Of a stretch of 41,745 nucleotides of DNA, positions 20,610 through 30,301 are shown piece after piece. Source of the stretch: Nitrosomonas sp. Nm33 (lineage in GTDB: Bacteria; Pseudomonadota; Gammaproteobacteria; Burkholderiales; Nitrosomonadaceae); assembly GCF_900107265.1 (NCBI RefSeq), contig NZ_FNPJ01000020.1, positions 1 through 41,745 on the forward strand. Direction: 5' to 3'. The first letter of the stretch is position 1, and every line of letters starts with the position of its first letter. The notes beneath the pieces were generated by a model. It was not told where the DNA came from. It saw only the letters and a list, made by a program, of their open reading frames with translations, and did no database searches. The position numbers and the translations under genes are program-made.

Positions 20610-20612
20610 TAA

Positions 20613-20867
20613 AAGGTGTGTAATGAATTTTTGCAATCAACAAAAAAGAAGAATCGTCTTTTATATACGGCGGAAAATTTCAGAAGCTGAGGAAATCAGC
20701 ATCAGTGATAGGCGAATAAAACTTAAAATAGTCGGTGGTTACGCAACGAATAGTGCTGATAGGATAATTTTTTCAAAGATTTGGTCAGCTTTACATGATT
20801 AACGTTACCGCGAAATGATCATTTATGGTTAAAATGCAGGATTTAATTTTTAGAGAGACTAAATTAT
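20613..20867. other. Non-coding gap between MITE copy 4 and rpe
   Basis: I see no supported gene. A plus-strand frame of 84 codons (20548-20802) begins inside the MITE and has no family resemblance or good ribosome-binding site. The rpe promoter should lie in the last 100 bp. AGAGAGA at about 20852 serves as its ribosome-binding region. Confidence 0.4.
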
Positions 20868-21545
20868 ATGTATCGCATTGCTCCAAGCATTCTATCTGCA
20901 AATTTTGCCAAACTGGGAGAGGAAATCACGAACGTCCTTGATTCAGGTGCAGATATCATCCACTTTGATGTCATGGATAACCATTATGTCCCAAATTTGA
21001 CGATCGGCCCATTGGTGTGTGAAGCGATACGCCCTTTAACCAAGGCAATGATTGACGTCCATTTGATGGTTGAGCCAGTAGATCGCATCGTTCCTGACTT
21101 TGCCAAGGCAGGTGCCAATATTATTTCCTTCCACCCGGAAGCTTCCAGGCACATTGACCGCACTATTGGTCTTATTAAAGAACAAGGATGCAAAGCAGGA
21201 TTGGTATTCAATCCCGCCACCCCTCTTACCTATCTTGATCATGTTTTGGATAAGCTTGATTTGGTGTTAATCATGTCAGTCAACCCCGGTTTTGGCGGAC
21301 AAAAATTTATCCCTGAAGCACTCAATAAATTAACAGAAGTCCGGAAACGCATCGATGCCAGTGGCAAAGACATTCTGCTGGAAATCGATGGTGGTGTAAA
21401 AGTTGATAATATCGCTGAAATCGCGCGCGCAGGCGCCGATACGTTTGTTGCTGGATCAGCCATTTATAGTGCAGGTAAAGACAGTGACCCCCATTGCTAT
21501 GATACGATTATCTCGGCAATGCGAGCAGAGTTAGCAAAAGCTTAG
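20868..21545 (+). CDS. rpe: Ribulose-phosphate 3-epimerase
   Basis: This TIM-barrel enzyme interconverts ribulose-5-phosphate and xylulose-5-phosphate in the pentose phosphate and Calvin cycles. The 225-residue protein has the family motifs: [16 protein letters not shown] at the N-terminus, [17 protein letters not shown] with metal ligands, [27 protein letters not shown] and FVAGSAIY. The length is standard. It lies 33 bp before gph on the same strand, a common pairing because the Calvin cycle makes both substrates. In an autotroph it would serve CO2 fixation, but that is inference. Confidence 0.97.
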   Translation: MYRIAPSILSANFAKLGEEITNVLDSGADIIHFDVMDNHYVPNLTIGPLVCEAIRPLTKAMIDVHLMVEPVDRIVPDFAKAGANIISFHPEASRHIDRTIGLIKEQGCKAGLVFNPATPLTYLDHVLDKLDLVLIMSVNPGFGGQKFIPEALNKLTEVRKRIDASGKDILLEIDGGVKVDNIAEIARAGADTFVAGSAIYSAGKDSDPHCYDTIISAMRAELAKA

Positions 21546-21578
21546 TATCTTTTACTACCATCACCTGAATAAAAACGA

Positions 21579-22286
21579 ATGAATCAAAACAACTTGCGCC
21601 CTTCAGAAATTGAGTTTCCTCTCCCCATTAAGGCTGTTGTCATCGATCTGGATGGTACGCTGCTTGATACAGCAATGGATCTTGCTTCTGCCGCGAACAA
21701 GATGCTGGTGGAGCTTGGCAAACCGGAATTACCGCTGGTTACGATCCAGACCTTTATAGGAAAAGGCATTCAGAAACTGGTAAAACGTTCATTGACGAAT
21801 AGTCTGGATGAGGAACCAGAACCTGAATTATTCAATAAGGCCTTGCCTATTTATGAGCGAAATTATCGTGAGAATTTGTATACCCACACTCGTCCCTACC
21901 CAGGGGTCGTTGACGGATTGGATACGCTCAAAAAGGATGGGTTCAAATTAGCCTGTATAACCAATAAAGCTGAAGCATTCACCTTGCCCTTATTACGCGC
22001 AGCCAACCTGCTGCATTATTTTGAGATTGTATTGTCAGGCGACACTCTGCCCAAAAAGAAACCCGATCCCCTGCCCTTGCTACATGCTTGCAACCACTTT
22101 CAAATTAAACCATGTGAATTGCTGTTAATTGGCGACTCACTCAATGACGCGATTGCAGCGCGTGCAGCGGGTTGCAATATCTTCTGCGTTCCCTACGGTT
22201 ATAATGAGGGACAGGATGTTCATGAATTGGATTGCGATGCGATCATTTCTTCACTACTAGAGGCAACGAAATTAATCAAACAATAA
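21579..22286 (+). CDS. gph: Phosphoglycolate phosphatase
   Basis: This HAD-superfamily enzyme removes phosphate from 2-phosphoglycolate, a by-product of Rubisco oxygenation and DNA repair. The 235-residue protein has motif I VIDLDGTLLDTAMDL (nucleophile Asp), motif II CITNK, motif III Lys in PKKKPDPLPLLHA, and motif IV LLIGDSLNDAIAARAAG. The cap domain lies between motifs I and II. It follows rpe closely and precedes trpE by 125 bp. Other HAD phosphatases have similar motifs, so the name rests partly on the rpe-gph-trpE context. Confidence 0.9.
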   Translation: MNQNNLRPSEIEFPLPIKAVVIDLDGTLLDTAMDLASAANKMLVELGKPELPLVTIQTFIGKGIQKLVKRSLTNSLDEEPEPELFNKALPIYERNYRENLYTHTRPYPGVVDGLDTLKKDGFKLACITNKAEAFTLPLLRAANLLHYFEIVLSGDTLPKKKPDPLPLLHACNHFQIKPCELLLIGDSLNDAIAARAAGCNIFCVPYGYNEGQDVHELDCDAIISSLLEATKLIKQ

Positions 22287-22411
22287 TTAAAAGGGATTTG
22301 AATAATTTTCATGATAGTCACTCTACTCACCCGCATATAGATGATCTGCTCGATGATAATCAGTAAGAAACACATCGTTAAATTACATCTGTTTTAAAAA
22401 AAGGTGAGTGT

Positions 22412-23884
22412 GTGACTCAAAGTGAATTCAATAAGCTGGCAGCAGAGGGTTACAACCGTATTCCCTTGGTATTGGAAACTTTTGTTGATCTTGATACACC
22501 GCTTTCAGTTTATCTCAAACTGGCTAATCAACCTTACTCCTACTTGTTGGAATCGGTGCTGGGTGGTGAGCGTTTTGGACGTTATTCCGTCATTGGATTA
22601 CCTGCAAAAACACGCATAGAAGCGTATGGCAATGAAGTCGATATCATCAATGATTCCGCTTCTAAGAAAATTAATGTCGGGAATGTACTGGACTTTATTG
22701 AATCCTATCTGGCTGATTTTAAAATTGCACCCTACGCTGACCTACCCCGTTTCTGCGGAGGATTAGCAGGCTATTTTGGCTATGATACCGTACGCTATAT
22801 CGAACCGAGACTAGCGGACCATGCTCGGTCCGATACCTTGCATACGCCGGATGTATTGCTGTTGCTATCTGAAGAATTAGCCGTAGTGGACAATCTTTCT
22901 GGAAAGCTCTATCTCATCATTTATATCGATCCACATTCGAATAACGCTTATCAGGCAGGGAAAAATCGGTTAAAAGAGCTGCTGACCAGGCTGCGACAAC
23001 CTTTATCCATTCCGATAGAAAAGCCAAGCAAGCCGGGTATTGCTGTCAGTGAATTTAAGGAAGCCGATTTCATCACCGCCGTAGAACGAGCCAAGCACTA
23101 TATCGTTGAGGGCGATATTATGCAGGTCGTCCTTTCACAACGTACCAGCAAGCCCTATTCAGCCTCTCCGCTTGCACTTTATCGCGCACTACGTAGCATC
23201 AACCCCTCCCCTTACATGTTTTATTATCATCTGAATGATTTTCATATCATCGGAGCCTCTCCCGAGATTTTAGTGCGGCTTGAAAATGACATGGTTACAG
23301 TTCGCCCGATCGCAGGAACCCGTCCTCGTGGCAAGAATATGCAGGAAGATTCAGCGTTAGCGGCTGATTTACTGGCAGATCCCAAGGAACGGGCCGAACA
23401 TGTCATGCTGATGGATCTAGGACGTAACGATATTGGCCGCGTCGCTCAAGCCGGTACAGTCAAAGTAACCGAGAATATGCAAATCGAGCATTACTCACAT
23501 GTCATGCATATAGTTTCCAACGTAGAAGGTAAGCTCAAATCAGGTTTGAATGCGATTGACGTATTACGCGCCACCTTCCCCGCTGGAACAGTCAGTGGCG
23601 CACCCAAAGTCAGAGCAATGGAAATCATTGACGAACTGGAAATCTCCAAACGTGGTATTTATGCGGGTGCAGTCGGCTACCTGGGTTTTAATGGCGATAT
23701 GGACCTTGCTATTGCTATCCGTACCGGCATTATCAAGGATGGCAAGCTATACGTCCAGGCAGGCGCCGGTATCGTTGCCGACTCCGTGCCGCGGAACGAA
23801 TGGATCGAAACACAAAATAAAGCTAGAGCCATATTACGTGCGGCAGAAATTGCTGAAAATGGACTGGATAGCAAAATCGATTAA
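22412..23884 (+). CDS. trpE: Anthranilate synthase component I
   Basis: TrpE makes anthranilate from chorismate using ammonia from TrpG. The 490-residue protein shows the N-terminal tryptophan-feedback region ([18 protein letters not shown], where LLES is typical). The catalytic half has [65 protein letters not shown] and [13 protein letters not shown] 22412 is chosen because AAGGTGAG lies just upstream. No trpG or trpD follows within the window, so the rest of the pathway is elsewhere. No clear leader peptide with Trp codons is visible in the 125-bp gap. Confidence 0.96.
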   Translation: MTQSEFNKLAAEGYNRIPLVLETFVDLDTPLSVYLKLANQPYSYLLESVLGGERFGRYSVIGLPAKTRIEAYGNEVDIINDSASKKINVGNVLDFIESYLADFKIAPYADLPRFCGGLAGYFGYDTVRYIEPRLADHARSDTLHTPDVLLLLSEELAVVDNLSGKLYLIIYIDPHSNNAYQAGKNRLKELLTRLRQPLSIPIEKPSKPGIAVSEFKEADFITAVERAKHYIVEGDIMQVVLSQRTSKPYSASPLALYRALRSINPSPYMFYYHLNDFHIIGASPEILVRLENDMVTVRPIAGTRPRGKNMQEDSALAADLLADPKERAEHVMLMDLGRNDIGRVAQAGTVKVTENMQIEHYSHVMHIVSNVEGKLKSGLNAIDVLRATFPAGTVSGAPKVRAMEIIDELEISKRGIYAGAVGYLGFNGDMDLAIAIRTGIIKDGKLYVQAGAGIVADSVPRNEWIETQNKARAILRAAEIAENGLDSKID

Positions 23885-24073
23885 AGTTTTTTTAACAACT
23901 GCCGATATCTAAAACTATATTTAACTGCAGAAACCAAATTATAAGAAAAGTAAATTGTCATTTTTTTTATGCAATTTTAAAAAAGAAGGCCATCTCAACA
24001 AATCTTCTTCTGTTCATAGCAAACTGTTGCACTGCAAATCTGCATAAATGCTGGATTTCTATAGACTTAAATT

Positions 24074-24407
24074 AAATGTCATATAACACTTGCAATGTAT
24101 TAATTAATATCGTATATCCGCTATGGAATCTTCTAACGCTTCGAAGGAAGGATGCTAGTTATGGCAATAAGGTCTTTATTAGTAGATATCGGTGGAGATC
24201 TAGCAAACGATGTAAAAATACTACCAGGTCAGTTTTTAAATGTCATATAACACTTGCATTGTATTAATTAATACCGTATATTCCGCATGCAATTTTCCAA
24301 ACGACGTTTTGAAGGGAGGTAAAGCCTATGGCAGCAGAGTCTTTATTGGGAGGTATGGGCGGTAATTTATCAAGTGAGATAAAAGATTTATTAGATCAGT
24401 TTTTAAC
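24074..24407. repeat. Tandem duplication of the RTX gene leader (two diverged units of about 165 bp)
   Basis: Unit 1 (24074-24237) and unit 2 (24238-24407) both begin AAATGTCATATAACACTTGC. They continue in parallel through TGTATTAATTAATA-CGTATA, a Shine-Dalgarno-like purine run, an ATG and about 26 codons, ending in CAGTTTTTA. Unit 2 contains the true start of the RTX gene. Unit 1 carries a short frame. The rest of the 443-bp gap (23885-24073) shows no gene, only AT-rich sequence. Confidence 0.85.
24161..24250 (+). pseudogene. 29-codon duplicate of the RTX protein N-terminus
   Basis: The frame reads MAIRSLLVDIGGDLANDVKI and then ends ...GQFLNVI-stop. It aligns without gaps to the first 26 residues of the RTX protein (MAAESLLGGMGGNLSSEIKD), with about half the positions identical. 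AGGAAGG at 24145-24151 lies 9 bp before its ATG, so it could be translated. It stops where unit 2 of the duplication begins. It is either a decayed duplicate or an upstream peptide; the sequence alone does not decide. Confidence 0.5.
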
Positions 24408-25380
24408 TGATACTGATCCAAATAGTGTAAAAGTAACAGATTTAGGTAATGGTGCTGCACTGGTCATTGGTAAAGGTGAGCATGGTGAAACACAAGGTGC
24501 AATCGTTTCTGGTGACGTCAGGGTCGCCACAGAAATCAAAGATGGTGTGATGTGGCTTGCGGTTAAGTTACCGTCTGGTGTTAACATTGCCTTTGAAGGC
24601 TTAAGTGAGCAAAAAACACCCGCAGAGATAGTAGATTATCTCAATTCAAAAATTGAAGAAGCTTTACCATCAAGTAGTTCAGATCCTGCTGTTCAAGCAC
24701 TTAATGCTAGCTTAACAAATGCGCTTAATAATCTCATCGATGGTTTGGTTGCCAGCGGTGTTGACCAGAGTGTTCTCTGTATTATTGATTTCGCTGATAT
24801 ATCTCATTCACTTTCAGATATTGCTGCAGAAACCGCATCAGGCGTCGTAGATGTACACGGTAGCGCTGAATCTAATGAAATTGAGCTTGAAGCGCTTAGC
24901 GGTTCAGCAGATAATGAAGTTTTTGCCTTACTTTTGAATAGCATTCAGGAAGGCAAAACACTTGAGCTCAAGGGTATAGAGAACGCAATACTGGTTGGGT
25001 CTGGTAAAGTTAAAGTTGGTGATGACACTGATGTGAATCTGCAAGGTGACAATAGCGATCAGCATATCACTGGCGGCAGCGGCAACGATACCTTGGTTGG
25101 CGGTGGCGGTAATGATACCTTGCTGGGTGGAGATGGTGATGACGTCATAGGTTTCAATGCATTAGGTCATTATACTGTTCAAATTGACAATGGTGATAAA
25201 CTTGCCTTCCAGTTCGATAATATCCAGACCGTTGCAGATATATTGCCTTTCGTTACTAACATTTCTGAAGCAGATGGCAACGTTACTTTTGAATTCCTCG
25301 ATGGGGAAGCTTCAATTACGCTAGTGGGTATGTCTGCTAGTGAAATTACTGATGATATGGTAATCTTTAACTTGACGTAA
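24328..25380 (+). CDS. RTX-type calcium-binding protein, probably secreted
   Basis: The 350-residue acidic protein has no Sec signal peptide. Residues 249-275 hold three glycine-rich nonapeptides (GGSGNDTLV, GGGGNDTLL, GGDGDDVIG), the calcium-binding beta-roll of RTX proteins. A C-terminal beta-rich segment follows, where type I secretion signals usually lie. The middle has a Ser/Ala-rich segment (LPSSSSDPAVQALNASL). No transporter genes are seen here, so export by a type I system is inferred. AGGGAGG lies about 9 bp before ATG 24328. A strong intrinsic terminator follows at once, so this gene can be transcribed alone at a high level. Confidence 0.75.
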   Translation: MAAESLLGGMGGNLSSEIKDLLDQFLTDTDPNSVKVTDLGNGAALVIGKGEHGETQGAIVSGDVRVATEIKDGVMWLAVKLPSGVNIAFEGLSEQKTPAEIVDYLNSKIEEALPSSSSDPAVQALNASLTNALNNLIDGLVASGVDQSVLCIIDFADISHSLSDIAAETASGVVDVHGSAESNEIELEALSGSADNEVFALLLNSIQEGKTLELKGIENAILVGSGKVKVGDDTDVNLQGDNSDQHITGGSGNDTLVGGGGNDTLLGGDGDDVIGFNALGHYTVQIDNGDKLAFQFDNIQTVADILPFVTNISEADGNVTFEFLDGEASITLVGMSASEITDDMVIFNLT

Positions 25381-25399
25381 TTTAAAAACATACACTTTT

Positions 25400-25432
25400 A
25401 AAAGCCCGCTTAGAAATATGCGGGCTTTTTTA
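25400..25432 (+). terminator. Intrinsic terminator after the RTX gene
   Basis: AAAAGCCCGC (25400-25409) pairs perfectly with GCGGGCTTTT (25420-25429) around a 10-nt loop, and the run of T continues to 25431. It starts 20 bp after the RTX stop codon. The first candidate ATG of the next gene lies directly on the end of the T-run. Confidence 0.92.
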
Positions 25433-28071
25433 TGAAAAAAACTAAAGGAAATAACCTAGCACCATATCTTTCGCCGATAGTTATACATAATGGATTATTG
25501 AGGGAGTGTGCTTTTATTCCAGGCACAAAACCGGCTCAAGTCGCTGTCTTGATAGATGGCAAGATTCTGACAAAGGTTTCTTGCGAGTTCCCCATAGCGG
25601 ATATTTATCGGGAATCACTAGGTGGGCCAGCAGGTCTTACCAAGGGATTTCTTGTACCATTGCCAGCCCGGTTATTTGACGGGGCACCACATGAACTCAT
25701 TACCCGGTTGTGCAAACCTGACCGAAAAACTGTCGAATCCACAGCAAGCGACTTAGCACAATATTGGCTGCTTGAAAGTCGATTAGTATTCCAGCATGGC
25801 GATCGTCATGGTCAAGTCAGCTTTGTTGATGGTCATTTTCAGGGCTGGGTTGCCTTTAGTCATCGTCCCACTCCTCTACCCCAACTGATTCTAAGTGATC
25901 ATGAGGGAAATTTTTGTAAGCAGATACCACTGATTCCTTTGCCAACAGAAAATGGACAACCAAATAAATATTTAGCAAATTTTCGCATCCCGCAAAAGAA
26001 TTTACCGCTCCCTTTACGAATTTCCTGTGGCGAAATTGAACTAAGCGGTTCACCTTGTCAACCGAAGAAAAAACTGATCGGGCATCTTGAGAGATTCAAT
26101 GCACACGCCATACACGGCTGGGCTTTTGACATGAATCAACCAACAAACCCAGTAGAACTGACCCTAATAATCGATGGCCAGATCGCTCAACATTTTCGCC
26201 CTAATGTTTACCGTCCCGACGTTGCAAACCACTTGAAACTACCAGAAGAAGGACTGGGTATTATCGGATTTCAACTAACACCACCAGAAATTCTCTTCGA
26301 TGGTAAAGAGCATCGTATCAGTGTCGAATTTACCGGGTTAAACCATCCATTACGCGGCAGTGGGCAACTGGTTAAGATACCCAAAAACTATTTAACATTT
26401 GACGAAATTGTTTCCCTGCCAAAAAGGATAGTACGGCAGGCAAAAAAAATTGCGCGGCCGAATAAACCAGTAGTTTCGGTAATCATTCTAAACCGTAATG
26501 GAGAAAAACTACTTGCTGCCCTGTTCGAAAGCTGGAAAATAAAAAATAGCCTGACCAACGTTGAATTCATTGTCGTTGATCACGCATCGGATGATGGTAG
26601 TCTTGGATTGCTTAATCGTTGGCAATCTCAATTGCCGCTGCACATTATACCGCTATCTTTTAACGATTCTTTTTCCGCCTCATGCAATCGTGCAGCAGAA
26701 GAAGCTCGTGGCAAACTTCTACTGTTCCTAAATAACGATATTATCTGGCTGCAGGATGTACTCCCAGCAATGGTCGATACTCTTGAAAATGATCAGAAAA
26801 TCGGTGTGCTTGGTCTAAAACTGATCAAATCAACAGATAATAAACAACTATTTGGTCAACCATTAGTACAACACTTGGGAGTACGCTTTAAACTTTCCCA
26901 TGCGGCCTACTGGCCCTATGAAGCTACCCCTGACGACAGAAACGAGGCAGAATATTCTACTCAGATTGTTCCAGCTGTCACTGGCGCTGCCATGCTTTGT
27001 CGCAAAAAAGACTTTTTTCATGCGGGAAAGTTTGATCCAGGTTATTTCTATGGTTTTGAAGATGTAGAATTTTGTCTGCGCCTTAGCAACAAACTCGACA
27101 AGAAAATTATTTGCCGCAACGATCTGCTGGCCCTACACCATCATGGTTATACTCGCCTTTCCGGGCGAGCCAGAGATATTACTGATCGTCTCATCAATAA
27201 CGCAGATGTATTACAGACACACGCTGGTTTATGGCTAAAACAACGTTATTGGACAAGTCTCTTCAATGCCGATCAACACCTCACGGTCGATAAACCGACC
27301 GTTGGTTTTATCGTTGATGAGCCTCTGGCAAACGGTAAAACTACTCATTTACGATCCGACGCGAGCAAACTGGCCAAGCAAGTACTTCATTGTTACCCCT
27401 CAGTGCAAATTGTTTTTCTGCCTCCCAGTCGTGGCTGGTACAATATACGCAATATTCACATTCTAATCGTTGGGCATCCTGAATACGATATTGGTAAAAC
27501 TATATTTTGTCGCGAAGATCTCCTCACCCTAGCCTGGATCAGGGATGATGCTGATCTATGGAGTCAAGCATCTTGGTGGCCCCATTTTGATGGCTATCTT
27601 GCGGCTAAAGCCGATGCTATAAAATATCTTGCCCCCACCGTCAGTAGCCCCATAGTGCAAACAACAGCTGCAAACCCTCTTGGACCATTATTCAACCCTC
27701 AATCACCGCCACTGCGGGTTGCCTTGCTCATACCGCACAAAATCTCAGCCCAACACAAAACTCGTATTGATACATTGCAACAATCCCTGAAAGCTGCCGG
27801 CGCTGTTGTCTGGCAGGATCCATTCGATACTCCTGACGGATCAACGCGACTAGCGGATATACGAATCGCCATTTGTTTCAATAAATCATTGCTGAAAATT
27901 GAAGTCGAAGCTCATCCTCATACATTGAATATCCTCTGGGCACCATACCTCACGCAAACACAAAGCACCGAGAATTTGATAGGATGGCAAATCGTCAATC
28001 AAATGCCGCAGGCAGACTGGCTACGCAACGAACTAGAGAAAGAAGTTGGAAATACTTTTTGTTCATCCTAA
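25432..28071 (+). CDS. Large glycosyltransferase with GT2 domain
   Basis: The 879-residue protein appears modular. Residues 1-320 hold up to three beta-rich segments, the last reading HAIHGWAFDMNQPTNPVELT with a later DGKEHRISVEF, a repeat type found in front of bacterial glycosyltransferases. Residues 344-570 form a GT2 GT-A domain: VVSVIILNRNG, FIVVDHASDDGS, LLLFLNNDI (DxD equivalent) and FYGFEDVEFCLRL (catalytic ED). The last 270 residues are of uncertain fold. The first ATG lies on the end of a terminator and has no ribosome-binding site, so the true start may be different. The next gene overlaps by 26 bp. Confidence 0.85.
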   Translation: MKKTKGNNLAPYLSPIVIHNGLLRECAFIPGTKPAQVAVLIDGKILTKVSCEFPIADIYRESLGGPAGLTKGFLVPLPARLFDGAPHELITRLCKPDRKTVESTASDLAQYWLLESRLVFQHGDRHGQVSFVDGHFQGWVAFSHRPTPLPQLILSDHEGNFCKQIPLIPLPTENGQPNKYLANFRIPQKNLPLPLRISCGEIELSGSPCQPKKKLIGHLERFNAHAIHGWAFDMNQPTNPVELTLIIDGQIAQHFRPNVYRPDVANHLKLPEEGLGIIGFQLTPPEILFDGKEHRISVEFTGLNHPLRGSGQLVKIPKNYLTFDEIVSLPKRIVRQAKKIARPNKPVVSVIILNRNGEKLLAALFESWKIKNSLTNVEFIVVDHASDDGSLGLLNRWQSQLPLHIIPLSFNDSFSASCNRAAEEARGKLLLFLNNDIIWLQDVLPAMVDTLENDQKIGVLGLKLIKSTDNKQLFGQPLVQHLGVRFKLSHAAYWPYEATPDDRNEAEYSTQIVPAVTGAAMLCRKKDFFHAGKFDPGYFYGFEDVEFCLRLSNKLDKKIICRNDLLALHHHGYTRLSGRARDITDRLINNADVLQTHAGLWLKQRYWTSLFNADQHLTVDKPTVGFIVDEPLANGKTTHLRSDASKLAKQVLHCYPSVQIVFLPPSRGWYNIRNIHILIVGHPEYDIGKTIFCREDLLTLAWIRDDADLWSQASWWPHFDGYLAAKADAIKYLAPTVSSPIVQTTAANPLGPLFNPQSPPLRVALLIPHKISAQHKTRIDTLQQSLKAAGAVVWQDPFDTPDGSTRLADIRIAICFNKSLLKIEVEAHPHTLNILWAPYLTQTQSTENLIGWQIVNQMPQADWLRNELEKEVGNTFCSS

Positions 28072-29275
28072 TTTCCCTGGGCAATTTCGCCGTTTTGCGG
28101 CAGCTTTGGCACGCGAGCCAGAAATGCGGATACATGGTGTCGGCGATGCCAAATGGATGGAGGATACAATACCTTTGCCAGACATTCCAGTTATCGCCTA
28201 TCCAACACTGAGTGCGACTGGTAACAATATCCATCCCTATGCACGCAACTTCGATGCTGCTGTCAGGCGTGGACAACAAATCGTGCAGACACTCCTTGCC
28301 CATAAGCGACAAGGGCTGGAACCTGATCTGATCATAGCCCATCCTGGTTGGGGAGATGCTTTTTATCTAAAAGATATTTTCCCTGGGGCAAAAGTCATTG
28401 GCTTATTCGAATACTACTATCGGGTAAGAGGTGCCGATGTTGGCTTTGATCCGGAGTTCCCGATGAATTTCGATGATATCTTTCGAGTGCACAGTCTCAA
28501 TGCCACCCAATTATTAGCCTTGGAATCCTGCGATAGCGGCTATTGTCCGACAGCCTGGCAGCGCAGTTGCTTTCCTGCTCATTATCAGGAGCGGCTCGGC
28601 GTTATCCATGACGGGATCGACACCGCTATGGTTGCACCAGATGCGAGTGCAGCAATCACCCTTCCTGATGGCTCTACCCATCGCGCTGGAGAAGAAATAC
28701 TCACTTTTGTCAGTCGCAGTCTTGAACCTTATCGTGGATTTCATATTTTCATGCGCGCCCTGCCGCATATTCTTGAAGCGCGCCCTCATTGTCAAGTCAT
28801 CATCGTCGGCAGTGATAACGTCAGTTATGGCAAGCAACCGCCACCCGGCCAGACGTATCGTCAACGCTACTTCGACGAAATCGCTGATAAAATCGATCAA
28901 TCACGCGTTCATTTCACTGGTCGCCTCCCTTATAATGATTATCTCAAAGTATTGCAGATATCTCGAGCGCATGTTTACCTGACCTATCCATTTATTCTTT
29001 CCTGGTCCATGCTTGAGGCCATGTCCAGTGGCTGTCTGGTCATTGCTTCTGCCACCCCAACGGTACAGGAAGTTATAATTGACGGTGAAAATGGCCTGTT
29101 ATTTCCATTCGATCAACCAGCCACTCTGGCAAACTATGCAATCGAAGCATTAAGTAATCCAGAACAGTATCGGGAATTACGCAACACAGCGCGACAAACT
29201 GTAGTTTCTCGCTATGATTTTAATACTATCTGCTATCCAGCATTCAAACAGCTCATCAAACAATTTGAATGGTAG
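28046..29275 (+). CDS. Glycosyltransferase family 4 (GT-B)
   Basis: The 409-residue protein begins MEILFVHPNFPGQFRRFAAA, a typical N-terminal GT-B strand and loop. It carries the donor-binding half with VSRSLEPYRGFHIFMRALP, VIIVGSDNVSYG, VHFTGRLPYNDYLKVLQ and the E-x7-E region LSWSMLEAMSSGCLVIASATPTV. The start is TTG 28046, inside the end of the previous gene and preceded by AGAAAGAAG, implying coupled translation. The sugar and acceptor cannot be read. With its neighbours it probably decorates a surface or secreted product. Confidence 0.9.
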   Translation: MEILFVHPNFPGQFRRFAAALAREPEMRIHGVGDAKWMEDTIPLPDIPVIAYPTLSATGNNIHPYARNFDAAVRRGQQIVQTLLAHKRQGLEPDLIIAHPGWGDAFYLKDIFPGAKVIGLFEYYYRVRGADVGFDPEFPMNFDDIFRVHSLNATQLLALESCDSGYCPTAWQRSCFPAHYQERLGVIHDGIDTAMVAPDASAAITLPDGSTHRAGEEILTFVSRSLEPYRGFHIFMRALPHILEARPHCQVIIVGSDNVSYGKQPPPGQTYRQRYFDEIADKIDQSRVHFTGRLPYNDYLKVLQISRAHVYLTYPFILSWSMLEAMSSGCLVIASATPTVQEVIIDGENGLLFPFDQPATLANYAIEALSNPEQYRELRNTARQTVVSRYDFNTICYPAFKQLIKQFEW

Positions 29276-29284
29276 TGAAAATCT

Positions 29285-30301
29285 ATGACTAAAACACTTA
29301 CAGAAATCTTAAAAGAAGCCGGCGCTCTCCTTGAAGGTCGAGATTACACCAACGCAACATCCCTCTACCAAGAAGCAATGAAATTACAGCCTGGCAATGC
29401 TGCCGCAGCCATGGGCATTGCCATGATTCATAACAGGACAGGGCAGCCAGAGGAAGCGCTCAAGATTCTCCAGGGCGTGTGGAAAACTATCTCCCGCAGC
29501 AGAAGAAAAAAGGCTGTCGCGCCAAAAGCAGCTGTCCTTGCCCAGATTGGTCTGGCGCAGCAACAACTGGGCCGAGCAATTGAAGCCTTGCAAAATTTTC
29601 GGCGAGCGAATGCCTTGCTTCCCTCTGCCGAACTAGCTGAGCGTATCCAGAAACTGGAAAGTGTCATCGAAAATCCCAATACTATCGCCCAGCTGCTGAT
29701 CCAGGCCGGCCAATTACTACGTTCTGGTAAGGTGGAAGAAGCTGTTAAGGTCTACCATGTCGCGCTGCAGCTCAATGCTGACCAACCGGAGGCGCTTCAT
29801 GGGCTTGGACTGGCATTGCGTACTCAAAAAGATCTGGATGGCGCCCTCCCCCTCATTCAACAAGCAATTATGCTGGCGCCGGACCGCGCTGACTATTACA
29901 ATGACTTAGGCATACTCTTCCAGGAGCGTGGTGAGCTTGAGAAAGCAATCAGCTTCCATAAGCGTGCTTTGAAAATCAAAGCAGACTTTGGCCCCGCTTA
30001 CATCAATCTTGGTGTCGCCTACAAACGCATGGGCAAGCTCGATGATGCCATTGCTGCCTACCGCGAGGCCATTACATTGCAGCCTAACTCTTCAGCTGCG
30101 CACAACAATCTTGGCAACCTCTTACGCATTCAGGGAGATCTGGTTAACGCGCGCAAAGAACTGGAACAAGCCATCAAACTCCAGCCTGGATATAAAGGCG
30201 CCATTGAAAATCTGGCTGCACTCGAACAGGAAGCTAAACTGAAATCTGCTACCTCCCAGGCAGTCACAGAGCCACCAGCAGAAGCAGATGACAGAAAATG
30301 A
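29285..30301 (+). CDS. Tetratricopeptide repeat (TPR) protein
   Basis: The 338-residue protein is almost wholly TPR. One or two repeats lie at residues 5-65, a variable segment follows, and five regular 34-residue repeats occupy about 138-315 (for example GKLDDAIAAYREAITLQPNS). There is no signal peptide or catalytic motif. It lies 9 bp after the family 4 glycosyltransferase and is the last gene of that operon. TPR proteins in such loci often hold glycosylation complexes together or bind acceptor proteins, but that is an inference here. Confidence 0.88.
   Translation: MTKTLTEILKEAGALLEGRDYTNATSLYQEAMKLQPGNAAAAMGIAMIHNRTGQPEEALKILQGVWKTISRSRRKKAVAPKAAVLAQIGLAQQQLGRAIEALQNFRRANALLPSAELAERIQKLESVIENPNTIAQLLIQAGQLLRSGKVEEAVKVYHVALQLNADQPEALHGLGLALRTQKDLDGALPLIQQAIMLAPDRADYYNDLGILFQERGELEKAISFHKRALKIKADFGPAYINLGVAYKRMGKLDDAIAAYREAITLQPNSSAAHNNLGNLLRIQGDLVNARKELEQAIKLQPGYKGAIENLAALEQEAKLKSATSQAVTEPPAEADDRK

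Noticed and set aside
20548..20802. 84-codon plus-strand frame starting inside MITE copy 4
   Set aside because: It begins within the repeat with no ribosome-binding site and shows no family resemblance; the open frame is likely chance.
22287..22411. Possible attenuator or leader peptide before trpE
   Set aside because: No short frame with tandem Trp codons and no terminator/antiterminator pair can be seen.
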